Source of the DNA: Hybos culiciformis
Lineage: Eukaryota > Arthropoda > Insecta > Diptera > Hybotidae
Length of the DNA stretch: 64,000 nt
Direction of reading: 5' to 3'
NCBI GenBank assembly: GCA_964007475.1
Contig: OZ023274.1
Location: 21,348,043 to 21,412,042, forward strand
In this document: positions 11,781 to 25,600 of the stretch, piece by piece
How positions within the stretch are numbered: position 1 is the first letter of the stretch
Layout: every line of letters begins with the position of its first letter
Program-made: the position numbers and the translations under genes
Notes under the pieces: model-generated
Seen by the model: the letters and a program-made list of their open reading frames with translations, nothing else
What the model was told of the DNA's origin: nothing
Databases searched by the model: none

Positions 11781-14700
11781 TTTTTTGGGAAAGTACAAAG
11801 TACAAAGTGCAGTATCGTGATTTTTGAATGAAACAATGAAACTTATTGAAAAAAATGTATCCAAATAATATAATCATCTCACATTTTAATTAATTTATAT
11901 TATAGAATAAATTTTGAATTTAAAAAAAAAGCAAAACAAAAATTATTATATTGATTAAGTCCTCTAACTCTAACCTAAAAAAATACTGCTCAAATTATTT
12001 TAAAAAGATTTAATCAGCGTAATCCATAATTAATTTTATTTTTAACGTTATTAGTTGTATGCTAAATAAATAAATAAAAATAAAAAAAAATAAAAAATAC
12101 CATTAATTACCTAAAAACCAATAAATTTTTAAAAAAATTTGTTTTATAAATTCAATAAAATTAATTTTTGTCTGTAATTTTTTTTAAAATTTTATAAAAA
12201 AAAACCTTGAGAACTTTTGGTTTCTTCCAAAGAGTAAAAGCTATTGGCCCCAGATCAATACCATTATTCAAAAGGTTAAAAGGATAAAAACATAACGCCA
12301 TAAAATGCCAAAAAAAACATTTTTTTTCTCATTTTAAATTTCATTATTTTATGTATGAAAAATTATAATCTTTTTGGGTGAACATGCAAAAAATAAAAAA
12401 AATATTCCAAAAATATTAAACTTTATATGTTGTAATAATAATGTTAGATCAATAAATCTAACATATTGTTAAATTACATGAAAAAAAAACCAAAAATAAA
12501 GAAATGAAACTTTTATTCTTTTTTTTTTTTTTTTTTGCAAGGACGAATTACAAAGGGATGAACATTTCTTATTCTTATGCGTATACGTTAGGCTTTAATG
12601 GGATTAGTATTACATTATATTTTTTTACATCATTACTATGTTGTTATTTTTTCATCTATTATAGCTATAAAAATATTCCTATATCAAATTTTGTTTTAAC
12701 TGATGATGTGATGAAGGAAAAAACAAAAGCAATAATAAATGTTTACTAACAAAAAAAACAAAAAAAAAAACAGAAAAACTGATAAAATAAGTATGAAAAA
12801 ACAACAGAAAAACTTTTCCAAAAAACATGTGAAGCATATTAAAGGGATTCCATACAGAACATAAAAATTTCTATACTTTTAGATACTTTTTTTTTTACTG
12901 ATTTTATTTTATGTAAATTTTCACAACATAACATTAAATAAATATTTGAAAAAAATTATAATAATTTCTCTATATGAATATAATTAAACACCCTGTATTT
13001 ATAGATTTATCATATTATAGAAAATAAGTCGTTAGATTATAAAAAAAAAAAAAAAATCCAATATCTGAAATTTATATAGAATTTTTTTTTTTTTTTACGA
13101 TTATAAGGCAATGTATTAAAATTTATCTTTATTCAAGAAAATAAAAAAAATAAAGAAATAACTAAAATTTTGAAAATTGCAATAAAGTGCCTTGGGTAAT
13201 CTATAGCGCGTAATTATGTTTGATAATCACTTCATAATAATAAAACAAAATATAATTTTTTGTTTTTTAAATTTATGTTTTCTCATTATGCTCCCAATTA
13301 CTATTTCTGGTGTGGGTTTTAGACTTTAGTTAATATTTATTATTATTTTTCAAAAATATAATAATAATATTTAAGTCTTCTCAAATACAATTAATAATAT
13401 ACTATTTTAAAATTGTGAACTTTATGTATGTAGGTCGATTGTATTATAATATTTAAAAAAGTAGAGAAAATAGATAATCAGTCGACAAAAGTATTGTTTA
13501 AATATTTTCAAGGTGATAAAACCTAAGTCAGAAAAATTAACAAGCTCATATACACATACACAGTTTATGTCTATGTATATATGTTTAGAGTGGCCTTCTT
13601 ATCGACATACAAACTCTACTTTTGCTTATTCACTTACCAAAATATTGTTTTTCCAGTTGTTTATTGAAGTTCAAGTGTAGTTCATTTGTATTTTTTTTTG
13701 GATTTCTTCGGTTTGTTTCGAAGTTGGCTCACTATTTTAATATCTTGTATTTGCTTCTTAAATTATTATTGATTCCAAACTTTCGCACCCAGTTCGTCTC
13801 TTACTCTTCAACTTCTACATATTTTCACTTCTACAGTTTCCCTCTTTTTTAGCCAGTTCGTCTATTATACTTTAACATCTGCATTTTCAATTTGACCTCA
13901 ACTGTATATTAATTTTAAATACCCTGTGTCATTATGAATGATAGCAAAAAAAATATAATATACAAAAACAAACTATACTAAACTACATACTAAATGCATT
14001 CCTATTGAATAAAAATAAAATGTCTCAATGACCTGGTCCATCAAATATAATGAAAACTAAATAATAAAAATAAAAAAAATCAAAAAACAAAAAAATAAAA
14101 AACAAATAAACTAAATAAAATTCAAACAGGACGACATAAAAAATTATGAACACTATAAAGACTTATGGATTTATTACTCAAACAAATTGATCTTGCGATT
14201 TCAGGAATTATTCCTTTCAAATATAAATCGCATTTTTAAATGGAAAAAAAAAACATTTTTCATTTATTTATTTTTTTTTTATTTATACAATAAAAAAAAT
14301 TTACAAATATCTACCTACTGTATAAAATATATCTTAACTTATCTTAACTTACACTATAAAGTTATAAGCGCGCAACTAAAGCATTTGGTCAAACATTTTG
14401 GGAATTTTTATATTTGACTTAAAGAATATATAAATAGCTTCTGAATTGGTTCAGATCGCGCATTGTTTTGGTTTTTTCGTAACATATTTTTGTATTTTAC
14501 ATATCAAGGCAAAAAAAAAAAACAAAATATAACCCAAAAAGAGATAATAATAAAAGATCTAAAAACATGAACATAAAATTTTTAACTCAAAAAAAAAAAA
14601 AAATAAAATTGATATTTTTCAAAATTTATTCATGATTTTATAAAGTAGATATTATTACATTGGAAATTTTTTTAGTTTTTTTTTTAGAACTCTTCTGAGT

Positions 14701-15031
14701 TGCCAAAGTCACTATGAAATAGATTTTTATAGATAAATACGAGGCTTGTTCAAAAGTTGTTGCTCAGCATTGAATAGATTTACGGTTCAAAATTTAAGTT
14801 TATATGTAGTATAACATTTTCTCGCCATCGCCACTGTACATAGTATTATATATTTTATGAATATAGAAATTTTGTATCATTAATATATAGTTTTCCCGCG
14901 CGAAACTTTGGGTAACGTGCAAAAAAATGTCTTTTAATTTTTTTTTCTTCTTTTATTGAAGAAATTAAAATGTTTGTTTTTGTAGAGCCCTGATGTAATT
15001 ATATTGTATCATCAGATAAAATAGTAGATTA
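11781..15031. other. AT-rich non-coding sequence
   Basis: No coding exon was recognised. The T-rich open frames near 12.5 and 13.6 kb have no splice context and no protein motif that I recognise. Confidence 0.5.
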
Positions 15032-15211
15032 CAACACATGTTAAGAAAATTTGTTATTACAACGAGTTGTGTATACACAAAAACACATAGACACAAATCA
15101 AAACTTATATCACGAGACCGTTAGGTAGAGTGATATAATATTGACAAGTGTCTATGTGTTTTTGTGTATATACACACCGAGCTGTATAACAAATTTTATT
15201 AACATGTTTTG
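15032..15211. repeat. Long inverted repeat (hairpin, ~60-bp arms)
   Basis: The left arm (about 15032-15095, containing ACACAAAAACACATAGACAC) is matched by the right arm (about 15147-15211, GTGTCTATGTGTTTTTGTGT). The outer bases ACATGTTAA and TTAACATGT also pair. The pairing continues a little into the loop (ATATCAC with GTGATAT). This looks like a MITE or foldback element. Confidence 0.75.
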
Positions 15212-15219
15212 TATACTGC

Positions 15220-15441
15220 TTTAATGTGCATGTGAGAGATAGTTGCAATCAATACATTTGCAATGCAAAAAATAAACAAAAGTTCAAAATGAAGAAAGTA
15301 AATAAAATTTACTTAATACGGAGAATGTAAATAAAATTTACTTAATTAAATAATTACATGTGGATTGACGCATGTAATATACCATTTATCGAGCTAAATT
15401 TGCGATTGTAAATACAACTTACCGATCACATGCACATTAAA
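15220..15441. repeat. Second inverted repeat adjoining the first
   Basis: TTTAATGTGCATGTGA near 15220 recurs in reverse complement near 15424-15441, and GTTGCAA recurs just inside one arm and just outside the other. Between them lie two direct copies of GTAAATAAAATTTACTTAA. It directly abuts the hairpin at 15032-15211, so the two may be parts of one larger element. Confidence 0.5.
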
Positions 15442-16646
15442 ATATTGTGCTTGCAACGATTACTATTTAGTATGTTGTTTTTTGACCTTTGCTCATTTTT
15501 ACACATTTATTAAGTTAGATAACTAAAATATTATTTTGTACAAATTTCATGTTTCTTCATTTTGATTTCTGTAGAACCTCTTTTAATATGCCAGAGTAAA
15601 AGTAATTTGGAAAAAAAAAATGAAATAACTTTGAGACGAAAAAGCCTATAAGTATGTATGCAATTAAAGTTTATTTTGATGTCGGGAAATAGGTTCTATT
15701 GTGAAAGTTATTTTGTAAGTCTAACCTGATGTAATTGTCACTATAAACGTAAGTCCGCAGAGTATTTTTATTTTGGAATAATCGAAATTGAAGTCTAAAA
15801 GGAAACAAAACAAAAAAAGAGACATGTATTTTAAGAGGTGTTTTTTAACATGTTTTAAATGTTTGCTCTTATTTTTTCCTGTTTTTATGTTTATAAGAAA
15901 GACTACTGTAGTTTTTGGCATATGATTACATGAATTTATTTTTTTTTATTTTATAAAGATAGAAAAAATGCATTCAAATTGGTTATTTTTTTTTTTTAAA
16001 TATTTATTTATTTTTGCCGATTTGAAAACAATGCTAGATATCTAAATGCTAATAAGATAAATATCACGGTCAGGTGTTATTATTATACAATTATAAATAT
16101 ACAACATAGATATGGAACTTTAATGTGTATGTACATAAGTTAAACATATATATAATTTTAGTTGGGCACAATTTTTCTACGTAAAAGACTCTATAATGTT
16201 TTCAAGGTAAACAATTTTTCCATGTAAAAATGAAAATTCTTGATTACCTTTAAAAAGCATAATATGATACTTTTGTTCGCAAAACATATAACCAAACTAT
16301 GTTATTTATACAATTTTCTATAAAATTTAACTTTTATATTATTATTTTAATTCACTAATTCAAATCAATAGAATTATTCTGGAATTATTTGTTCGATAAT
16401 TTTGTTTCAGCTTTTTCAACATTTAAATTAAGTTTTCCATTAACAAAATGTCAATATTGATAACTGTTTTTTATATAAATTATAAGTTTTTTGCAAAGTG
16501 AAATAAATTTCTGGCTATTCAATACTATTCGAGATGCCTATAGTTTGAGGAACTTGATTTTGAAAATTCGTCAAAGCGCCAAATAAATACAATTTTTTTT
16601 TTTATAATATTTTCTTAAAAATATATTTTTTTTTTTTTAATTTTAG
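15442..16646. other. AT-rich sequence, probable RNF220 intron
   Basis: No exon was seen. It ends in a polypyrimidine tract and TTTTAG immediately before the first RNF220 exon I can recognise, so most of it is probably the intron upstream of that exon. Confidence 0.5.
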
Positions 16647-19600
16647 CTTCCTGATGCTAAAGATTTTCACAATATGTCCTTAATGAGCAATTATAGTACT
16701 CATCTTTTGCATAATTTCCCGCCACAATTACTTCAATCATTTAATCCATCAATTTCAGGAAGTTTTTTTGCTAATGAAAGATTAATGCCAAAATCAATGC
16801 TAACAAATTTTCAATTTTCATCAGCATTTTCACCACCAAAGTATATAGGAATACCAATTGATCAGGTAAATTTATTATAAACATATAAATATTGGTCTCA
16901 AGCTGAATAATGAACGATTAAATTATTGAAGCCAATATTTCAGAATATATTTAGTGGTTGTGAACCATATAGAACTGACTCAACAAGCCCAACGTGTACA
17001 TCACAAGATTCTTTAGAAGGGCCAAATGATTATGATTGTGAAAAAAGTGGGAGCCCTCGAAGTAATTCTGATTCTAAAGAAGGAAGGCGTAAGTTTTATC
17101 AATTAGTTTATATGTTTTAAATAAAAGGAAATATTATTGTATAGCTAAGTTGCTAAACTATACTGTAAATCGCGTTAAAATAATCTTATATTGTGGGTTT
17201 TTGAGAGTAAATTATTCGAAAATAAATTAATAAATAAATAAAAAATGATTTTTAAATCGTATAAGCAGCTTAAATAAAGTTAATCATTTACTAATATCTA
17301 ATTCTTGATTTAAAAATAATGAATATAACTCCAAAGGATATAAGGAAATTAACACAATCTACTACTGCTGAAATTTATATCATTAGAGATGAAAAGTTTA
17401 ATGTCAAACGACCACAACTAAACTAAATATTTATATTTATTTTACTTTATTTTGCCTAAAAATATGGATATTAGTTAATTGTATTTGGTTAAACGTCTTG
17501 TCACCACTAAATCACCAAATTAATATTAAAAAAAAAAATTAATGTCGGTTATTGCTTTTGAAACACAAAAATTATATAAAACGTAACTACCTCTAGTTAG
17601 TTATGAAATAATATAATTTTTCTTCATAAATTTGAGCAGTGTTTTGCGACACCCATGAAGATATTTTTTTTTGCGGTAACCCTGCAGGGTGTCACACAGT
17701 ACAGGTTGAAATTCATATTAATTTATGTACCAGAAGAATAAAAAAATAAGCAGTAGGTATAACATGGAAAACTTAATTTTTCATATGTTTTTCATATAAT
17801 ATTTTTTTATTTTCTTCTTCTAGGAAAATAGAAATAATGTCCTTAAAGAAATTTTCCCCAATTGCATAATAATACAATTATATTTATGTTCTAAGGCGAA
17901 AATTAAAAAACCGAAATTCCTACTCCCCGAATTTTGTAACAACATGACTTAAAATACGCTTAAAGTGCTGCTGTTTTATGGATTTAACAATACGAACTAA
18001 TCAAATTCTAACTCAGGAATTTATTCGAACCCTCGTTAAATTTAAATGTAATATCAAACAAATAAATATTATTATTAGCTACTTGTTTCTTTTATTTATT
18101 TATTTATTACTTTTTTTCCTTCTTAGCTACTATAAATTTTTTTTTAATAAAAAATATTTTCTAAATTCCATGTTAGTTATGATTTTGAAATTCATTTCGC
18201 AAAAAATTAATAAATTTTTTTTTTCAACCCATGTTTATAATATAACTCTATGTTATAGAGAGCATAAAAACCTCATCATCTTCTTTATACAATTTTATAC
18301 CTACATATTTTATTATGCTTTTTTTTTATGTAGTATGTACGTTCAGAAAGAAAAATAGAAAAAAAAAATTTAAATAAATCATAACTATTAATAAAAATTA
18401 TAATAAATGACATTTTTGGTACATTAATTACATGTTTAAATTGTAGTTTGTATATAAAGTCTTTTTTTGGTTAAAATTTTTATTAAATTGATTAATCAAT
18501 TATTATTATTATTATTATCGTGTGTTGAAAAGGCAATAAGTGATTGGGTAAATGTAACCATGTAATTGATGATGGTACTTTTAAAATTACTATATAATTT
18601 AGGTGAGTAAATATGTCTCCCTTATTTTTTCAAAAGGTATATCTTACCGAAATGAAATATATAGTTATTCCATTTGAATTTAAATTTAGCTGAATGATGA
18701 TGTTTACACTTTGTTTCCTTGCAATAGTTCTTTCGCTTCTTTGTCATCATTCCGCATTCGTACTTGTCTGCAACAAAATTGTGGGTATTGAGTTTTTGAA
18801 GGCAATTTGGTACGAGATATAATTTGGTTGTAGATAACGAGATATTATTCAAGAAACTGATGCAAGAATAAGAAGTGTGAATATGATAAACAATTATAGA
18901 ATGAAATTGTCAACTAGCTATTAACCTAATAAAAATCAATTATACAATTTTCGAATTTAATAAACAATAAAAATAATTAAAAATGTATTAACTAACTTCC
19001 AAAACACTATCCATTTTTTAATAAAGTAGTTGATTTTCCATTTGATTTGAAAAAATGAAAAGTCTGTCAAAAAAGTATTCACGAATGCCTATATGTCGTA
19101 AATGAAGTATTTTAAGAGATATTTGAATCTAAAGGGTTTTAAAGGATTCTGCAATGTAGAATATAGCTTTTTACGAATTATTTGGAGCTGATTATCTCTT
19201 GAAAATTTAATAGTATTATATTAATGGTAACTTTTATTGAATCAATTAAAATTTCTACCTGAACGTATTATAGTTTCGAACTATGTACAGGTAACGCTTG
19301 ATTAACACGGTACTTTAATAACACGGTTTCGTTTTAACACGGTTGATAAATTGTAGCACACCCTTGACTAACACGAAATTTTCTAGCACGGTTTTGAATT
19401 TACACGGTTTCAAAATTCAGAAAAACCCTTGATTAAGTCGGTTTCAAAATGCAAATTTGTATAATTAAAGTTGAATTTTTTTTTAAATAAATATAATTCT
19501 ACATTTTCAAATTTAAACAATCTGAGTTGCGTGTTTTTTTATATTTCTTTTAATTTTTGAATTTATTTCTTCTAATTTTTGTGTTAAATTTAAATTCAAG

Positions 19601-22600
19601 TCTATATATATTTCAATTTTCTTTTTTTGCACTGAATAAAAACTATCAAAAACATAAATAAAATTTTTTTTAGAACCAAACCCCATTACTTGTATTGATT
19701 GTTAGTTTCGATTAACACGATTTTAATATGCACGGAGAATTCTTGGAACCAATCTACCGTGTTAATCAAGGGTTACCTGTATTTCATTTGGTAAATTGAT
19801 CAAAAAATTACACTTTTTAATAAACTATTCCATACATACCTATTTTTTTGGTCTCTACAGAGTCTGACATTCCGCTATATTTCTATTTTTATTGATGACA
19901 CGTTATGAAATGATAAATTGGAAAACTACTATAAATTTAAAATTGAAAATCATAAACGTTGTTAAAAAAAATTAAATGCCTTAAAGTCTAGATGCCACAA
20001 ATCATATTCATGTTAAAGTTATTTCCTAAAAAAACATATTTATCTGTTTTCACTTTATGATTGATTTGATTCATAATTTCATTACAAGATTTTCCAAAAT
20101 AAGCAAAATGCCTGAAATAAAAAAATATCTTTAAAATTCTTGATGCAGGTAACTTACAGCAATGAATATAGATATTATGTAGGCAATTTATATAATTATA
20201 CACGTTACATATATATATATATTGCCTTATTGAAAGTGATAATTTATTGCATCACCCACTAACTAAAATATAAATTTCCGACAGGATACAATAGCTATTT
20301 TATAATGTTGAATTGTTATTTTCGAACAAATAATGAGTAAAAATTATAGTAGTAGATAAAATAGTGGAAACAGCCATTGTATTAGTTTCGAAGTTTTGTG
20401 CTTTGTATCATGTTAAGTATTCGACTTCCCTGTATGTGTATAAAAAACGATTATTTAATTGTAATTCATACCTATAATGTTGCTGAATCTCTATGAGTTG
20501 AGTTATATGCGAGAAAGTATAACATGTATTTATCATTTATTACTTTAAATGTCTAGTTATTTTCAAAATTTAATATTACGTTTACGACAATGGTCCATTG
20601 TCTATTTTTTTAATTTGAGGCCACAAATATTTAAAAATTTACACAACCCTTTTAATTTTAACAAAAATTTCGTAAATTATGAAAATTAAATTAGTTATTT
20701 TGAAAAATTAGAAGTTTTTTAGAAATGATAATCACACTTTTTAAAGCCAATATAATTTCACCCCATGGATGAAATTATTGACTTTGAATGATATTTCAAA
20801 AGAGAAAGAAAATTTTTATTACTTATTTTCCCTAAGTTTTTCTATATAATTTCTCAATGGCATTAAAATAATAAAATGTACACAAAAGTGAAATATTAAA
20901 TTTTATTTTGGTTGGAAAATAATTTTTCTAAATGTAACACCGAATAAATTTATTATAATTATATAATTTTCCAAAAAATTAAAAATACTTTAAAAAGCAT
21001 CTACCTACCTAATATACCGATACATATTTTTATTTCAAGATATATAAAAATTGAAATTTCATAGTAGAACATTTCAAATTTTATACGGTAATATTATATA
21101 GAAAATCAAAATATGTGAAAAATTAATCTTTATGGAAACAAATGGAAAAGCAGGAAAGGGTTGTAATAATATTTATTTAATTAGTTGATCTCTTAATAGC
21201 TAATTTGTTCTTTTGTTTAATGTTCTAAATATATCCTGCATCATCATTATCCGTACATACAATTTGTTCTATGTTAAAAATATATACCTACATATAGTAT
21301 AATGTAGAGAGCCGATAGAACTTATCTATATATAATGCAGAAGTGAAAATGTACTTTGGAAATTTATCAGAATTACCATTCCACAATTTTATGTTTTATA
21401 ATATTATGTATGAGAAGAAAATCTATTTATCACTTAAAATGTCAAACAATTTTATTGTTATTACGAATTATATTGTACATAACGAATTTTATATGCATAC
21501 ACATTTTTGTAATTACATAATATTCAAGAAAAATAAGTATTTTAAGAAATTTCATGAAACACTTTAAGAATTCACATAAATATTTGAAGAATGTGAAAAT
21601 TGTAGAATTAAGAAATTACATATGTATATAAAAAAAAGCATTTCAATATCAAATGATAAATATTAAAGATCGAGCTAAGAAATTTAATACTCCGATAGAC
21701 CCCTAGATTATAATAAAAAATAATAAGTTTTAGAAAAAATAAGTTCTACAACACACATTCTATAATAACAAGTTCTTATTCTTCTGTAGCATTTTGTATA
21801 CAACAAAGTCTATAAAGAAATCTATTGTCCTCGTTTTGACTCTTTTGAACTAGTTCAGTTGCTTATTTATTCCCACATCGAAGGAAATTGCTATTTATTT
21901 CAACAATCCGGACCATTCATTTTTTTTTTTTCATGAACCATTAATTTTCTCGATTTGTACTTTTTGCCCCAGCTAATGAAAAGTGAATGTATAAATCTAT
22001 CACTATTATAAAATCACAATAGCACAAGTTTATATAATATCATAGAGCTCTGGCAAATTTATTCCCTCACAGCCACAAAATGTCGATGCAAACACAAATT
22101 TTTCTTTAACCTTTTCGTTCCGCTATCATATTTATTATTTGGGTATTTTAATTCTTTTACACCTTATGGGATGCTTCTGTGTAATTACATCAAAATAAAT
22201 ATGCAAAAGTTATATATGGAGCACGTTATTAATAAATAATACGTACTTTATAATAAGAATTTTGTAAATTATTTTTGTTCGTTATCCAGAATAACAAAAT
22301 TAAAACAATAAAAAAAAAACAATTTTTATATATCAAACAAAAATTTTTGAAATTTTAGCCATATGGTGCCATATTGATGTCTTTGACGATTATAATCATT
22401 GTGGTTTTTTCAAAATAAATATACAAATAACACTATACGAATATAGATACGAGTAACGTAGCAGAAATTATATATAAAACTTTTTTTTTTTTACTTAATT
22501 TATATAAACATAAATTTTAAAACTATAAAATACTAAAAAAAAAAAATTAGAAGAATAAAATAAATGAGTTTAGCAGCATATATATGGCACTCAATGGACA

Positions 22601-25600
22601 TTCCTCAACTCATTAATCTATATTTAAAATTTGTTATGTTTTTTTGTTCTTCTACATTAGTTAAGTACACTTACAATAATATAGAATAATCTAGTGGTGA
22701 AGGATATCAACATATATAATATGTACAAAAAAAATCGTATACATTTATTTATGTATATATAATATGTATTATGTATATATATATGTATATGAATTTATAT
22801 ATTATGTATATCTTTCGGATTTGAGATTTTAAAACTGTTTGATACATTATTTTATAAAATTTATTCACATAAAATAATTTCCAACTATTCACCGCTTTTC
22901 CATTTGTTCCATAAAATCTACAAAATAAAATACTATGTATCAGATTAAAAGAAATCAAAAGTGTTAACATTTAATACAAAAGCACGGGGTTGTAGGTGGT
23001 ACTGATAAATAGTAGAGTAGAGCTATAGAGTAGTATTTATTTTATCATATTTTATTGTATTATTTTTAGAGTTAGAGATTGGCACAAAAAGTGTAGGCAC
23101 CGTCTTAAAGAATTTGAATATAAAAAGAGGTATTGTATCAAACAAATTATATTTTCATTTTTTTTCCGCAAATGGTGGTGGTTAGTTTACTTTAAAGATA
23201 AGCTTCCAAAATACAGTACTAAACCTTGAAACATGGTACGACTGGTCACTGTAATTGCGCATATCACCTTTCCTTTTCCCAAAGTTTAGTACACAAAAAA
23301 CACATCAAAAATAATAATTTTAATATATTGTAAAAATTTATCTTACAAGCAAAATCTCTAAAATGTATAAATTTTGACAAACGTTTTTTTTTTTATTCAG
23401 TTTCCCTAAGAATTTAATAAACATAAAAAAAAACATTTTAAATTGCATTGTAAATTTATGGCAACTTTCAGCATAAATGTTAAATTTTTTTGCAAAAAAA
23501 AATAACTTTACGCATAATTTAACTTTTACATAAACATAATATTGACTGGAAGGAAAAAAAAAACAGCATAAAGTTATGATAAAGGGGTTGTAACCACAGT
23601 TTGTGTTTGTTTTATTTGAAAAACCGTGTTAGTGAAAGAAAAAAATTCAATTTTTTCCATACATATTTTTTGATGTTGACACGTATTTTCTTTGAATACA
23701 AAATTAAAAAAAAAGAATTGAAATAAAAATTAATTTTTCCAAACATAAAATTTAACTGACCTATTTATGTTTTTGAATTTTTTTTTTATTTTTTTAGATA
23801 GAAAAAAAAATTCTATTCTAATTACCAATAATTTTATTTTTTTTTTACTTTTATAGCATCAAATTGTCATGGGGTTTTTCTGGGTGGTCAGTATGTCAAA
23901 AAATAATGACATGGATATAAATATAAAATAAAAACTTCGTATATGGTTGAATTATTATTAAACATTTTTGTTAAGCCTATTTTATCAAAACGATAATATC
24001 AAATGCAGTCACTAGAAAATAACAATATTAAATTTAATTGCAAAATAAAATAATTTAAATATTTTTTTTTTTGTTTTGTCAAATCATTTTTAAATTTTTG
24101 TCCAAAAGAAATCGCATAAAATTAGCAAGAAGGGCAGGGAATGTTTATGTGTTTTAGAGTATTTTTGCTAATATAATAATCATTACAAATTATATAAGAA
24201 GTGAAAATTAAAGATCTCTTTTTTTTTATACTAATCTAGCAGTCTTCTTTGATTTATTAATTTTGTTAATATTCTGCTTCCTTTAATTTATATTATTTGT
24301 TTCTCGATAACAACCGACCCCACCAGTCTTCCCCTGAACACAATCTATTAAGTTCTGAAAGGCATATCGATCTACTAGTCTTAGAAGTTACCCGGGACTT
24401 CATAGAAAAGACAAGAAACCATCTTCTCCAGCTTGACTTTGAATAAATAATAAGCAAAATAAAAGTATATTATTAAGGCCTTTGGAGTATATTTAACCCA
24501 CATTTAATGTGTAGAATAAAACATTTTACATCAATCTAATCGAGATAAAAATTAACTTTTTAGGAATCTACAATTGATACTATAAATTCACGCAGCTAAG
24601 TAATTCAATTGTTACAACCCCAATTATTGTGTTCCAAATAAAACCAAAATTATATTAATTTCATGATTAATGAAACAATTGACTTTAGGAATCGAATAAA
24701 TTTGTCAAATTTATTTTTGAATGAATTTCTGATAAATGAAAATGTATTCTTTAGTAGTGGTAGTGGTTGTGAATTTAATCCAAACGATATAACTCGTTGA
24801 AGAGATGCTTAGACGTGAAGAAATCATTTACATACCTACCTAAATATCATAAATACAATTTCCTAAAAATTATTTACAAATCAAACGAATCAAACATATT
24901 TTTAATACAAAAATCGAATAAATTTGATCACAATATAACATTGTTTTGTTTTCTTAAATAACTCTATTTCCAAACTATAATCTAATTATACTTCTTAAAA
25001 AATTAAAAATGTTTTAGCTTCGATTACATAGACGTTAGACAATTTTAAGTGAGTTAAAATGCAAATATGAATTATCAAATGTTGATTCTGGTATCGTTTA
25101 AAATCTATTTGAAAAAATTTAGTATAGCTTCTAGAAAGGACAAATAAAGACATTATTAACAACACTTCTAATAATTTTTTGACTATAATAATAATATAAT
25201 AATAATAATAATAATACTCAACTAATTTATTTCTCTAAAAATCCAATATTAAATCCATTTAGCAAAATTCTTAAAAAAAAAAAATAACACAGAAATTCTC
25301 TCTACTGTTTTTTGTCTGATTTAATTAAATACATTAAATTTCTAAATATTTTAACTTCTTGATTGTTAAGAACAACCCTTTTTTTATTATATTGTTATAC
25401 AGAAAAGCAAGTTAAAATAATAATTATTATTTATTTATTTATATAAAAAACAAGTGAATTATAAATATTACACTTGTTATTGAAAACTCTTGTATTTTTG
25501 TGATTATCATGGTATTATACAGCCGTCTTTACAACAAATTGTTTGTTTTTCGTTATAATGTCATTCATACTCTACTCACAGTACATTTAAAAAAGAAAAA

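Noticed and set aside
17978..18358. Hydrophobic 126-codon frame as a small membrane protein
   Set aside because: Composition is that of AT-rich random sequence (F, Y, I, N, K) and there is no homology or splice support.
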